This document shows positions 1 through 10,784 of a DNA stretch of 64,000 nt, piece after piece. Both the position numbers and the translations under genes were made by a program. Each line of letters opens with the position of its first letter. The stretch's first letter is position 1. Origin of the DNA: Litchfieldia sinesaloumensis. GTDB lineage: Bacteria; Bacillota; Bacilli; Bacillales; Bacillaceae_L. A model generated the notes under the pieces. The model ran no database searches. It saw only the letters and a program-made list of their open reading frames with translations, and was not told the DNA's origin. The DNA is taken from assembly GCF_900156865.1 (NCBI RefSeq), contig NZ_LT732529.1:3621035-3685034 (forward strand). The letters run 5' to 3'.

Positions 1-1149
1 ATTCTGGCAGCTTGTTCAGCCAATGATACTGTAATTGTACAACGCAATTCACATAAATCTATTTTAAATGGTGTACGGATGGCTGGCGTCCAGCCTGTTT
101 TTGTTCATCCTACCTATGACCAGGATGTGCAGGTAGCTTCCTTCGTTTCATTTAAAACGATTAGGAGAGCATTTGATACCTATCAGAACATAAAGGCTGT
201 TATTTTAACAAGTCCTAACTATCATGGAATGATGAATAAAATGGAACTATCTAAAATTATTACGTACGCACATGAACATGGTGCAGTGGTTCTAATTGAT
301 GAAGCACATGGGGCACACTTTATGTTAGAAGGGTTTCCTTCATCAGCTATAACATTAGGTGCTGATATGGTCGTTCAATCAGCACATAAGACACTCCCAG
401 CTATGACAATGGGTTCTTTTTTACATCTTAATAGTTATTTTGTAAAGCCTGAAGAGGTTGAGTATTATCTCCAGGTTTTACAGTCGAGTAGCCCGTCCTA
501 TCCAATAATGGCTTCACTTGATCTTGCAAGGCATTATCTTGCATCTATTGCAAAGAATGGTCCAAATAAAATTCTTGAAAAGATTAAGGGATTTATTCAA
601 CAGTTAGATAAGATACCACAAATTAAAGTTGTGAAATCAACGAATCAAGAGGTTCAAACGGACGTATTAAAAGTTACCATTCTATCTCGCTGCGAGTTGA
701 ATGGGTACCAACTTCAAACGGTTTTTGAAGAACAAGGCATATATACAGAGATGGCAGATCCAAACAATATCCTTTTTGTTTTGCCATTAACTGATGCTTT
801 TGATGGCGATGGAGTAATTGAAAAAATTAAACAAGGTTTATGGGAATACAAGCCTTTATTGAGGAGCTTTTTAGATTTACATAATGAGGAAGTTGATACA
901 ATTACACCCCTCGCTCTTTGCTATAATGAAATTAAAGGGTACAATAAAAAGGTTGTTTCCTTCCGAGAGGCGGTTGGAAACATTTCCGGAGAAATGATTA
1001 TTCCGTATCCACCTGGAATTCCTGTTCTTATGGAAGGAGAACAGGTAACCGAACGACATATTGAAATACTTAACACCTATATAAATACAGGTGCGCATAT
1101 TCAAGGTGGAGATATGAGAAAAAAATATATAAAGATTTTATATAAGTAA
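1..1149 (+). CDS. yaaO: Orn/Lys/Arg decarboxylase family protein, 5' end cut by window
   Basis: This is the C-terminal 382 residues of a PLP-dependent fold-type I decarboxylase of the basic amino acid family. The frame is open from base 1, before the first ATG at 79, and those codons contain the family motif RNSHKSILNG, so the true start lies upstream of the window. The DEAHGAHF motif (PLP-ring contact) and SAHKTLPAMT, whose Lys (codon 388-390) should form the Schiff base, are both intact. The end matches the C-terminal domain with the PPGIP motif. The protein lacks the N-terminal wing of the large inducible decarboxylases, as far as can be seen. It sits 15 bp before tmk, as in B. subtilis yaaO. 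The substrate (Lys, Arg or Orn) cannot be decided from sequence. Confidence 0.93.
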   Translation: MLAACSANDTVIVQRNSHKSILNGVRMAGVQPVFVHPTYDQDVQVASFVSFKTIRRAFDTYQNIKAVILTSPNYHGMMNKMELSKIITYAHEHGAVVLIDEAHGAHFMLEGFPSSAITLGADMVVQSAHKTLPAMTMGSFLHLNSYFVKPEEVEYYLQVLQSSSPSYPIMASLDLARHYLASIAKNGPNKILEKIKGFIQQLDKIPQIKVVKSTNQEVQTDVLKVTILSRCELNGYQLQTVFEEQGIYTEMADPNNILFVLPLTDAFDGDGVIEKIKQGLWEYKPLLRSFLDLHNEEVDTITPLALCYNEIKGYNKKVVSFREAVGNISGEMIIPYPPGIPVLMEGEQVTERHIEILNTYINTGAHIQGGDMRKKYIKILYK

Positions 1150-1164
1150 GGGGCTTGAATAGAA

Positions 1165-1797
1165 GTGAAAGGTTATTTTATAACATTTGAAGGTCCTGAG
1201 GGTGCAGGCAAAACAACCATTTTAAGTATCCTTCACGCTGAGCTTTCAAAAAAAGGATATGATGTTATCTCAACAAGAGAACCAGGCGGAATTGAGATTG
1301 CCGAACAGATTCGTTCCGTTATATTGGATAAAAATAATACGAAAATGGATGGCCGAACCGAAGCTCTCTTATATGCTGCTTCACGACGTCAACATTTGGT
1401 TGAGAAAGTTATACCAGCTTTAGAAGAAGGAAAAGTTGTATTATGTGACCGGTTTGTTGATAGCTCTTTAGCTTATCAGGGATATGCACGAGAACTTGGA
1501 ATTGATGAGGTTCTTTCGATAAATGAATTTGCCATTAATGGATTAATGCCATCATTGACTCTATTCTTCGACATTCAGCCAGAAAAGGGTCTAACAAGAA
1601 TAGGGAAAAATAGTCAAAGAGAAGTGAATCGTCTAGATCTTGAAAATCTTTCTTTTCATCAAAAGGTTTATGAGGGTTACTTAAAGGTAGCGGACCGATT
1701 TAAGGAGCGCTTCCATACCATAAATGCGGAACTATCAATCGAAACAGTAACGAAAGAAGCACTTTCAGTTATTGAAAAACACTTGAATAAGGGATAA
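1165..1797 (+). CDS. tmk: Thymidylate kinase
   Basis: Phosphorylates dTMP to dTDP for DNA synthesis in the cytoplasm. The 210-residue length is normal. The P-loop GPEGAGKTT is at residues 10-18, the TREPGG substrate motif follows at about 38, and the CDRF(x)DSSLAYQG motif is near 95. The LID region near 145-155 is [12 protein letters not shown]. The start is GTG at 1165, giving [10 protein letters not shown], the usual N-terminus; AGGGGC lies 6-10 bases upstream. It follows the decarboxylase by 15 bp and is closed by a hairpin terminator at 1810, so it probably ends that transcript. Confidence 0.97.
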   Translation: MKGYFITFEGPEGAGKTTILSILHAELSKKGYDVISTREPGGIEIAEQIRSVILDKNNTKMDGRTEALLYAASRRQHLVEKVIPALEEGKVVLCDRFVDSSLAYQGYARELGIDEVLSINEFAINGLMPSLTLFFDIQPEKGLTRIGKNSQREVNRLDLENLSFHQKVYEGYLKVADRFKERFHTINAELSIETVTKEALSVIEKHLNKG

Positions 1798-1809
1798 TTA
1801 AACAAATTG

Positions 1810-1840
1810 CCTCAAAAGTCTGATGATTTCTGAGGTTTTT
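1810..1840 (+). terminator. Intrinsic terminator after tmk
   Basis: CCTCA at 1810-1814 pairs with TGAGG at 1831-1835, extended by AAA/TTT with one bulged C, and is followed by TTTTTCTTTT. The stem is imperfect. Confidence 0.6.
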
Positions 1841-1915
1841 CTTTTCGTTGTGGCTATACTTGTTATAGAATAAAGACAACTATAGACACACACACATAGT
1901 TACCAAATTTCGTAA

Positions 1916-2290
<375 letters not shown>

Positions 2291-2309
2291 GTAAAAGGTG
2301 TTTTGATTC

Positions 2310-2750
2310 ATGAAAATAAACCAAGATTTTCGTGTGAACATAGATAAGAATCATCCCAACCAGTCCAATAAGGTACCGGGGAATTCTACATTTAGCAAAA
2401 TTGTCCATCAAGAAGGAAGTAAGCTTCAAATGGAGCAATTGACTAAACTACTGTCCCAAATAGATATGGCGGGAGAACGTCTCTCTCGCTCTCAAACTTT
2501 TCAGGATTTAGCTTCTTATAAATCCCTTGTAAAACGCTTTATTCATGAGGCAGTAGAGTACGGGATGGATGTTAAACAGTCCCATAGCTGGAACTTTAAT
2601 GGGCAAGGGAGAACGCATAAACTTGTTGAAGAGATTGATAAGGAATTACTGGATCTCACACAAGAAATGGTTAACCAAGAACAAGGATCAATTGATATTC
2701 TCGGTAAGGTTGGTTTAATAAAAGGTTTATTAATCAATTTGTATACGTGA
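2310..2750 (+). CDS. yaaR: YaaR family protein (DUF327)
   Basis: A 146-residue, mostly helical protein with a variable N-terminal 35 residues and a conserved region from about 40 containing LSRSQTFQDLASYKSLVKRF and GRTHKLVEEIDKEL. The family is found next to darA and holB across Bacilli; its biochemical role is unknown to me. It is separated from darA by 19 bp and from holB by 22 bp, so it is very likely cotranscribed with both. Confidence 0.9.
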   Translation: MKINQDFRVNIDKNHPNQSNKVPGNSTFSKIVHQEGSKLQMEQLTKLLSQIDMAGERLSRSQTFQDLASYKSLVKRFIHEAVEYGMDVKQSHSWNFNGQGRTHKLVEEIDKELLDLTQEMVNQEQGSIDILGKVGLIKGLLINLYT

Positions 2751-2772
2751 TTTTTTGAAAGAGTGATGTATC

Positions 2773-3777
2773 GTGGAAAAAACATGGGAACAACTTCAGG
2801 AATATCAACCACTCGTAATAAAGACGGTTGAAAATAGTCTCAAGAAGGACAGGGTCGCCCATGCTTACTTATTTGAAGGAAGCCGAGGGACTGGTAAGAA
2901 GGAAGTAGGCTTTCTTTTGGCTAAAAGTCTATTCTGTCAGCATCCCAATGGTCATAAACCGTGTAATGAGTGTACGAACTGCCGAAGAATATCATCAGGA
3001 AACCATCCTGATGTTCATATTATCGAGCCAGATGGCTTGTCAATAAAAAAGTGGCAGATACAAGCATTGCAAGAGGAGTTCTCAAAAACAGGAGTCGAAT
3101 CGAATCGTAAAGTTTATTTGATTAATCATGCTGATAAAATGACATCAAATGCAGCTAATAGTTTGTTAAAATTCCTGGAAGAGCCGTCAAGTCAGACAGT
3201 GGCGATTTTGCTTACCGAACAAATTCATCGAATGTTGAACACAATTCTATCTCGTTGCCAGGTTCTAACATTTCGGCCACTTGCTCCAAAAGTGATTCAT
3301 GATCAGCTAGTAGCCGAGGGAATCTCTTCAACTATTGCTTCACTTGTTTCGCATACTACTAATAATATTGAAGAGGCACGCGAATTAAGTGAGGATGCTT
3401 GGTTTGGACAGTCCCGTTCAATAGTGATACAATTATATGAAGTAATGGTTACAAGGCCAACGCATGCTTTCTTTTTTGTGCAGGATCAATGGTTGCCTCA
3501 TTTTAAAGAGAAAGAACAGTTAAGTTTTGGTTTAGATATATTATTACTGATTTATAAAGACTTATTATATATCCAACTTGGTAATGAAGAAAAACTAATT
3601 TTTCATGACCAGATTGCTAGTTTTAAACAACATGCACTCCAGACATCTACTAGACGTGTGAGTGATCAAATAGCAGCGGTATTAGAGGCGAAACGTCGTC
3701 TATACACCAACATGAACCCACATTTATTAATGGAGCAATTGGTAATAAAGTTACAGGAGGGATTTAAGCTTGTATGA
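2773..3777 (+). CDS. holB: DNA polymerase III subunit delta'
   Basis: Clamp-loader subunit that helps load the beta clamp onto primed DNA. The 334 residues hold an AAA+ fold: GSRGTGKKE (residues 36-44, modified Walker A), a zinc cluster with Cys55, Cys64, Cys67 and Cys70, the NAANSLLKFLEEP helix, and the SRC motif at 160-162 (arginine finger). The start is GTG at 2773 with AGAGTG upstream. The end overlaps ricT by 8 bp, indicating translational coupling. Length and motif order are normal. Confidence 0.97.
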   Translation: MEKTWEQLQEYQPLVIKTVENSLKKDRVAHAYLFEGSRGTGKKEVGFLLAKSLFCQHPNGHKPCNECTNCRRISSGNHPDVHIIEPDGLSIKKWQIQALQEEFSKTGVESNRKVYLINHADKMTSNAANSLLKFLEEPSSQTVAILLTEQIHRMLNTILSRCQVLTFRPLAPKVIHDQLVAEGISSTIASLVSHTTNNIEEARELSEDAWFGQSRSIVIQLYEVMVTRPTHAFFFVQDQWLPHFKEKEQLSFGLDILLLIYKDLLYIQLGNEEKLIFHDQIASFKQHALQTSTRRVSDQIAAVLEAKRRLYTNMNPHLLMEQLVIKLQEGFKLV

Positions 3778-4597
3778 TGTAGTTGGTGTACGCTTTAAAA
3801 AAGCGGGTAAAATCTATTACTTTGACCCGAACGGCTTTACAATACCTGATGGCGAATATGTCATTGTCGAAACTGTTAGAGGTATAGAGTTTGGCAAAGT
3901 TGTAATAAATAAAAAACAGGTTGATGAAAATGACATCGTCCTGCCCCTGAAGAAGGTCATCCGTATAGCGGATTCAAAGGATAAATTAATTGTAGAAGAA
4001 AATAAGCAGGCTGCAAAAGAGGCGTATGATGTTTGTCAGGAGAAGGTAGTAGAACATAGTCTTGATATGAAGCTTGTTGATGTAGAATATACATTTGATA
4101 GAAATAAAGTAATTTTCTATTTTACTGCAGATGGACGTGTTGATTTTCGTGAGTTAGTTAAGGATCTAGCGGCCATTTTCCGTACGAGGATTGAATTAAG
4201 ACAAATTGGTGTACGTGATGAAGCTAAGATGCTTGGTGGAATAGGGCCGTGTGGAAGAATGCTTTGTTGCTCGACCTTCCTAGGCGATTTTGAACCGGTT
4301 TCCATTAAAATGGCAAAGGATCAGAATCTCTCATTAAACCCTACTAAAATATCGGGTTTATGCGGTCGATTAATGTGTTGTTTAAAATATGAGAATGATG
4401 AATATGAAAGTGCAAAGGAACAACTTCCAGACTTGGGTGATGTAATTGAGACTACGAGTGGTGCTGGTAAAGTTGTTGGGCTTAATATTTTAGAGCGAGT
4501 ACTTCAGTTAGAATTAGTTGGCCATGAACGCGTGGTTGAGTACACGTGGGAGGAACTACTGAAAGAAGGAGCGATTTCGATTCAAGCCACAGAATAA
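3770..4597 (+). CDS. ricT: PSP1-domain regulatory protein of the RicAFT complex
   Basis: YaaT/RicT acts with RicA and RicF as an iron-sulfur containing complex that interacts with RNase Y and affects competence, biofilm formation and sporulation in B. subtilis. The 275-residue sequence shows the PSP1 domain at about 60-150 and two conserved cysteine groups, [13 protein letters not shown] (Cys161, 166, 167) and [12 protein letters not shown] (Cys198, 203, 204), the probable cluster ligands. The start is TTG at 3770, placed by the strong site TACAGGAGGG at 3752-3761, and overlaps the last codons of holB. Confidence 0.95.
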   Translation: MYDVVGVRFKKAGKIYYFDPNGFTIPDGEYVIVETVRGIEFGKVVINKKQVDENDIVLPLKKVIRIADSKDKLIVEENKQAAKEAYDVCQEKVVEHSLDMKLVDVEYTFDRNKVIFYFTADGRVDFRELVKDLAAIFRTRIELRQIGVRDEAKMLGGIGPCGRMLCCSTFLGDFEPVSIKMAKDQNLSLNPTKISGLCGRLMCCLKYENDEYESAKEQLPDLGDVIETTSGAGKVVGLNILERVLQLELVGHERVVEYTWEELLKEGAISIQATE

Positions 4598-4610
4598 TGA
4601 GGTGGAATGG

Positions 4611-4961
4611 GTGGACAAAAAGGATATTTTTGAATCTGTTAGTAGTATGGAAACTCAAATTGGGAATCTGTATAAACAACTAGGAGAATTAAAAGGACAT
4701 CTAGGGCAATTACTTGAAGAGAATCATAATTTGAAAGTGGAGAACGACCTTTTACGTCGTCGACTGGATCAATCCATTTCAAAGAAAAAAGAAGAAAAGG
4801 CTGATAAAGCTCAAGAAATTAGACAAGTTGATATTGGTGAAGGATATGATAACTTAGCAAGACTTTATCAGGAAGGCTTCCATATTTGTAATGTACATTA
4901 TGGAAGTATCCGATCTGAAGGCGACTGCTTATTCTGTCTCTCCTTTTTAAATAAGAAATAG
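4611..4961 (+). CDS. yabA: Replication initiation control protein YabA
   Basis: Negative regulator of DnaA that bridges DnaA and the beta clamp DnaN. The 116-residue protein has an N-terminal coiled coil of about 60 residues (tetramerisation) and a C-terminal zinc-binding region [24 protein letters not shown]...CLFCLSFL. I place the start at GTG 4611, giving [10 protein letters not shown] as in other Bacilli, because GAGGTGG at 4599-4605 is 5 bases upstream; an in-frame GTG at 4602 overlaps that site. It is followed by a terminator, ending the darA-yabA transcript. Confidence 0.95.
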   Translation: MDKKDIFESVSSMETQIGNLYKQLGELKGHLGQLLEENHNLKVENDLLRRRLDQSISKKKEEKADKAQEIRQVDIGEGYDNLARLYQEGFHICNVHYGSIRSEGDCLFCLSFLNKK

Positions 4962-4988
4962 GTCCTTTCCAAATGGGGAGGCCTTTTT
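4960..4988 (+). terminator. Probable terminator after yabA
   Basis: AGGTCC at 4960-4965 pairs with GGCCT at 4980-4984 with one bulge, reinforced by TCC/GGGGA, and is followed by TTTTTC. Confidence 0.55.
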
Positions 4989-5046
4989 CATTTTATGGGG
5001 AAAGATTATAATGAAATGAAAAGATAATCATAGGAAGGAATACTTT

Positions 5047-5793
5047 GTGATGGTTCAATTACTAGATGATGAAAGACTAGATCATTTGCTGGCAGAGAAT
5101 TTAAGAATTATCCAATCCCCGTCGGTTTTCGCATTTTCATTGGATACGGTACTATTAGCGAGATTTGTATACGTACCGATACAAAAGGGAAAGATTATCG
5201 ATTTATGTACAGGCAATGGTGTAATTCCGTTGTTATTAAGTAGAAGATCTAAAGCAGAGATAACCGGTGTTGAAATACAAGAACGTATTTTTGACATGGC
5301 AAGAAGAAGTATTGACTATAATGAACTGTCAAATCAACTATCGTTAATCCACGGGGATCTTAAGGATATGCCTAGAAAATTAGGGCACGGAAAATACGAT
5401 GTTGTAACATGTAATCCACCATATTTTCCAACACCAAAAGCAGATGAAGTTAATAAAAATGAACATCTTGCAATAGCTCGACATGAAATTTATTGTACAT
5501 TAGAGGATTGTATACGAGTCAGTAGTCAGTTGGTAAGGCAAGGAGGAAAGGTTGCATTTGTTCATCGCCCCGGCCGACTCATGGATATTCTCACCTTAAT
5601 GAGAAAATACCGAGTTGAGCCAAAGCGATTACAATTTGTTCATCCAAGAATGGGGAAAGAGGCCAATACTATTTTGGTCGAAGGAATGAAAGATGGAAAT
5701 GCAGATTTAAAAGTTTTACCACCCTTATATGTATATGATGAGAACAAAGAGTACACAAAGGAAATAAGGAAGATACTCTATGGGGACGAATAA
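5047..5793 (+). CDS. yabB: tRNA adenine-N6 methyltransferase (TrmN6-like)
   Basis: A 248-residue class I SAM methyltransferase of the YabB/TrmN6 family, which methylates A37 of tRNA1-Val in enterobacteria. The SAM motif [14 protein letters not shown] is at about 55-68, the acidic end of beta-2 is VEIQER, and the catalytic NPPYF motif typical of N6-adenine methyltransferases is near 120. The start is GTG 5047 (ATG 5050 directly follows) behind AGGAAGG at 5032-5038. The final codons overlap yazA by 14 bp. Substrate in Bacilli is inferred from the family. Confidence 0.93.
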   Translation: MMVQLLDDERLDHLLAENLRIIQSPSVFAFSLDTVLLARFVYVPIQKGKIIDLCTGNGVIPLLLSRRSKAEITGVEIQERIFDMARRSIDYNELSNQLSLIHGDLKDMPRKLGHGKYDVVTCNPPYFPTPKADEVNKNEHLAIARHEIYCTLEDCIRVSSQLVRQGGKVAFVHRPGRLMDILTLMRKYRVEPKRLQFVHPRMGKEANTILVEGMKDGNADLKVLPPLYVYDENKEYTKEIRKILYGDE

Positions 5794-6079
5794 GCACTTT
5801 TTTTATGTTGTGGAGTGTAAGGATGGTACCTTTTATGCAGGTTATACGAAAGATGTTGAGGAACGTCTGAAAAAACATAATGAAGGAAAAGGGGCAAAAT
5901 ATACAAGAGGAAGAGGCCCAATAAAATTAGTATTTGCTCAAGGATTTGAAACGAAGGAAGAAGCAATGCGTGCAGAATATAGATTTAAACAACTTACGCG
6001 ACCTGAGAAGGAAAGGTTGCTTGCAATGGAAAGTGAGGAGCGGTATGTGGCAGCAAAAAAGCTTTCAACCAAGTTATGA
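5780..6079 (+). CDS. yazA: GIY-YIG nuclease superfamily protein
   Basis: A 99-residue single-domain GIY-YIG protein of the YhbQ/YazA type. The signature is the pair [16 protein letters not shown] at about 7-22, followed by the catalytic-type Arg in [22 protein letters not shown] and Glu in [13 protein letters not shown]. The ATG lies inside the yabB tail, and the 3' end overlaps rsmI by 35 bp, so three genes are translated from one compact message. Cellular role is unknown. Confidence 0.93.
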   Translation: MGTNKHFFYVVECKDGTFYAGYTKDVEERLKKHNEGKGAKYTRGRGPIKLVFAQGFETKEEAMRAEYRFKQLTRPEKERLLAMESEERYVAAKKLSTKL

Positions 6080-6923
6080 GTATGGAACGTTATATCTTGT
6101 TCCAACTCCCATTGGAAATTTAGAGGATATGACATTTCGGGCGATTAAGATGTTAAAGGAATCTTCTTTTATCGCAGCAGAAGATACAAGACAAACAAAA
6201 AAGCTCTGTCATTACTATGAAATCGAAACTCCGATTATTAGTTACCATGAACATAATAAAAAAGTTAGTGGGGAGAAGATCCTTACTTTACTACGTGAGG
6301 GTAAAGATGTGGCGCTTGTTAGCGATGCAGGAATGCCGACAATTTCTGACCCAGGTTATGAGTTAGTTGTAGAGGCAGTTCGGGAAAATTTGTATGTTGT
6401 TCCGCTCCCAGGAGCAAATGCAGCATTAACGTCACTGATTGCATCTGGATTGGGTACACAGCCTTTTTATTTTTACGGTTTTTTAGACCGCAATAAGAAA
6501 GAGAAAAGAAAACAGTTAGAAAGTCTTATAAATATTCAAGCTACGATGCTTTTTTATGAAGCTCCTCACCGATTAAAAGAAACGTTAAAAATCATGAGAG
6601 AGATTTTAGGGAATCGACAAATAGTTATTTCACGAGAGTTAACAAAGAAATTTGAAGAATTTATTCGCGGGGACTTGGATGAGATTATTGCATGGACGGA
6701 TGTAGACACAGTACGTGGTGAATTTTGCCTAGTTGTTGAGGGAGCTAAACAAGTAGAAACTGCGAATGTAGAAGCATGGTGGGAAGACTTAACAGTGGAG
6801 CAACATGTACTACATTATGTTAAATCTCAAGCACTGCCAACAAAAGAAGCAATTAAACAAGTAGCCAAGGATCGTGGGCAACAAAAGAGGGAGATTTACC
6901 AACAGTATCACGGTTTATCCTAA
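6045..6923 (+). CDS. rsmI: 16S rRNA (cytidine-1402-2'-O)-methyltransferase
   Basis: Methylates the 2'-O of C1402 in the decoding centre of 16S rRNA. The 292-residue protein has the tetrapyrrole-methylase fold: [15 protein letters not shown] near the N-terminus, [39 protein letters not shown], and [13 protein letters not shown] place the start at ATG 6045 with GAGGAG four bases before it; a longer reading frame runs back to 5934 but lies wholly inside yazA and lacks homology. A bidirectional terminator follows. Confidence 0.95.
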   Translation: MWQQKSFQPSYEYGTLYLVPTPIGNLEDMTFRAIKMLKESSFIAAEDTRQTKKLCHYYEIETPIISYHEHNKKVSGEKILTLLREGKDVALVSDAGMPTISDPGYELVVEAVRENLYVVPLPGANAALTSLIASGLGTQPFYFYGFLDRNKKEKRKQLESLINIQATMLFYEAPHRLKETLKIMREILGNRQIVISRELTKKFEEFIRGDLDEIIAWTDVDTVRGEFCLVVEGAKQVETANVEAWWEDLTVEQHVLHYVKSQALPTKEAIKQVAKDRGQQKREIYQQYHGLS

Positions 6924-6925
6924 AT

Positions 6926-6955
6926 AAAAAAAGCTTCGCAACGGAAGCTTTTTTT
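6926..6955. terminator. Bidirectional terminator between rsmI and abrB
   Basis: AAAAAAGCTTC pairs with GAAGCTTTTTTT around the loop GCAACG. A and T runs on both sides let it end both the rsmI message and the opposing abrB message. Confidence 0.85.
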
Positions 6956-6959
6956 CTTA

Positions 6960-7244
6960 TTATTTTACAACTGCAATATTATCTTGAAGCTCTTTAAGAA
7001 TTTGTTCTGCACCTTCACGGCTAAGTACAATCTTACCGTTAGCAAGAGTGAAATTGTCATCAGAAATTTCACCAGTCACTTGGCAAGTCATATTTGGCTT
7101 GTATTTCTTTAAGATAATTTTGTCATCGTCAACATAAATTTCTAAAGCATCTTTTTCAGCGATATCTAATGTACGACGAAGCTCGATAGGAATAACAACA
7201 CGACCTAATTCATCAACTTTACGAACAATACCTGTAGATTTCAT
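6960..7244 (-). CDS. abrB: Transition-state regulator AbrB
   Basis: DNA-binding regulator that represses many stationary-phase genes, including spoVG, during exponential growth; itself repressed by Spo0A-P. The 94 residues start MKSTGIVRKVDELGRVVIPIELRRTL, the swapped-hairpin AbrB DNA-binding domain, then IILKKYKPNMTCQVTGEI and a C-terminal multimerisation half. Cys at about 54 is conserved. The start is fixed by AGAGGAG ten bases upstream on the minus strand. It is the only protein gene on the minus strand in the first 60 kb and faces rsmI tail to tail. A predicted promoter and Spo0A box lie upstream. Confidence 0.97.
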   Translation of the reverse strand: MKSTGIVRKVDELGRVVIPIELRRTLDIAEKDALEIYVDDDKIILKKYKPNMTCQVTGEISDDNFTLANGKIVLSREGAEQILKELQDNIAVVK

Positions 7245-7267
7245 ATCATTTTTTCTCCTCTCGGTTA

Positions 7268-7305
7268 ATCTTATATTTATCTCTCTATATCGTCAATTTT
7301 CGACA
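7268..7305 (-). promoter_or_regulatory. abrB promoter with Spo0A box
   Basis: On the minus strand TTGACG (7296-7291), a 17-base spacer and TAAGAT (7273-7268) form a SigA-type promoter 24 bp before abrB. Directly upstream, TGTCGAA on the minus strand (7305-7299) is an exact Spo0A box. Spo0A repression of abrB is well established in B. subtilis; the exact geometry here is inference. Confidence 0.6.
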
Positions 7306-7532
7306 AATTGATTTCTAGATAATAATATCAAGATTTCCATTTACCGTCAATCATTTTTAACTACAATTCTTATAAAATATGTATAATAATGGGACTGAAT
7401 GTCGTATAACAGAGGGGTTCTAAAGGGATACATAGTATATGAATCTACATTTTTTGGGAAAAAATCTGTACCATAATAGAGGATAAACTGGAAAACCAAA
7501 TCGATAAGGATTAGTAGAGTTTTGTAGAAATT

Positions 7533-7539
7533 TGTCGAA
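7533..7539 (+). promoter_or_regulatory. Spo0A box in the abrB-metG region
   Basis: Exact TGTCGAA in the context TTTGTCGAAT, about 230 bp from the abrB promoter and 15 bp before the candidate metG -35. Confidence 0.45.
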
Positions 7540-7554
7540 TTTAGTCATATCTAT

Positions 7555-7583
7555 TTGACGGTTCGTAAGGTTTCTATTCTAAA
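7555..7583 (+). promoter_or_regulatory. Candidate metG promoter
   Basis: TTGACG at 7555-7560, 17-base spacer, TCTAAA at 7578-7583. The -35 is good but the -10 is weak. Confidence 0.35.
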
Positions 7584-7697
7584 TTGCTCGTACTTTAATA
7601 AAGATACGATGCAGTATATGTAATTTGTCTCATCCTGGGATGCTTGCGCTTTTCTCGTGCTTTAGGTATATTTTGAAGATATAATAGGAATAGATGA

Positions 7698-9692
<1,995 letters not shown>

Positions 9693-9733
9693 CAAAAAGA
9701 GCGTATGGTACCAGGAACTAGACATGAAGAAGG

Positions 9734-9760
9734 AAGGACAGATATATTCTGTCCTTTTTA
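9734..9760 (+). terminator. Terminator after metG
   Basis: AAGGACAGA (9734-9742) pairs with TCTGTCCTT (9748-9756), loop TATAT, then TTTT. Confidence 0.85.
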
Positions 9761-9792
9761 CATATTAGATTATAAATTAAGGAGTATTTTAC

Positions 9793-10560
9793 ATGTTAAT
9801 CGATACACATGCACATTTAAACGCAATTCAGTATCAAGATGATTTAGAAGAAGTAATTGGAAGAGCGCAAAGTGAGGGTGTAACAACCATAGTTGTTGTA
9901 GGTTTTGACAGAGAGACGATTACAAGAGCTATTGAATTGGCAGAACGCTATGAGTTTATCTATGCAACAGTGGGTTGGCACCCGGTTGATGCAATAGACA
10001 TGACTGATGAAGATCTCAAATGGATTGAGGAACTCTGTGCACACCCTAAGGTAGTAGCACTAGGAGAGATGGGGCTTGATTACTATTGGGACAAGTCTCC
10101 AAAGGATATTCAAAAGAAAGTCTTTCGTAAGCAAATCGCTTTAGCAAAGAAAGTAAAGCTACCAATCATTATCCACAATCGTGAGGCTACAGCTGATATT
10201 GTTGAAATTCTTCAAGAAGAGAATGCAAGTGAAGTCGGTGGAATTATGCACTGCTTTACAGGTAGTGTAGAAGTTGCAAGACAATGCATGGATATGAACT
10301 TTTACATCTCATTTGGTGGTCCAGTGACCTTTAAAAACGCTAAAAAACCAAAAGAAGTGGCAGCAGAAATTCCACTAGACCGTCTCTTAATCGAAACAGA
10401 TTGCCCTTATTTAACGCCACATCCATTTAGAGGAAAACGAAACGAGCCAAGTTATGTGAAATATGTAGCAGAGCAAATTGCGGAGCTAAAAGGAGTCTCT
10501 TTTGAGGAAATTGCTCAAAAAACATCCGACAATGCGAGGCGATTTTTCGGCATAAAGTGA
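9793..10560 (+). CDS. tatD: TatD family metal-dependent deoxyribonuclease
   Basis: A 255-residue TIM-barrel metallohydrolase (yabD in B. subtilis) of the TatD family, 3'-5' nucleases linked to DNA repair and turnover. Metal ligands are visible in order: HTHAHLN at 5-11, GEMGLDYYW (Glu near 93), IHNREA (His near 128), MHCFTG (His near 153) and the late IETDCPYLTP Asp near 203. The start ATG has AAGGAG upstream (9779-9784). In this arrangement it follows metG as in other Bacilli. Confidence 0.94.
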   Translation: MLIDTHAHLNAIQYQDDLEEVIGRAQSEGVTTIVVVGFDRETITRAIELAERYEFIYATVGWHPVDAIDMTDEDLKWIEELCAHPKVVALGEMGLDYYWDKSPKDIQKKVFRKQIALAKKVKLPIIIHNREATADIVEILQEENASEVGGIMHCFTGSVEVARQCMDMNFYISFGGPVTFKNAKKPKEVAAEIPLDRLLIETDCPYLTPHPFRGKRNEPSYVKYVAEQIAELKGVSFEEIAQKTSDNARRFFGIK

Positions 10561-10728
10561 TAGCAATTTTTGTCAAAAAATGAGGTAGCTTGTCCAACAA
10601 TAAGTTAAATAGAAAAAGTTCTACATGTCTCCATTCTCTCATATATATCTTTGTCGACAACTAATTCTTTCTTTTTAAATATTCTTCTTGCATAATATTC
10701 TACAACGGAGAGCTGAGAAGGGGTGGGG

Positions 10729-10757
10729 TTGACAGAATATAATATACTTTATATAAT
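10729..10757 (+). promoter_or_regulatory. Strong SigA promoter of yabE
   Basis: Exact TTGACA (10729-10734), 17-base spacer, exact TATAAT (10752-10757): full consensus. A 10-bp palindrome TTGTCGACAA lies at about 10651-10660 upstream. Confidence 0.85.
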
Positions 10758-10784
10758 CCACTGAGAGAAGGAGGCGTTTTTCAT

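Noticed and set aside
1888-1900. CA dinucleotide run before darA as a phase-variable repeat
   Set aside because: Only about five units long, too short to call a slippage switch.
5934-6044. Longer rsmI frame
   Set aside because: The extra codons lie fully inside yazA and the family starts at the equivalent of 6045.
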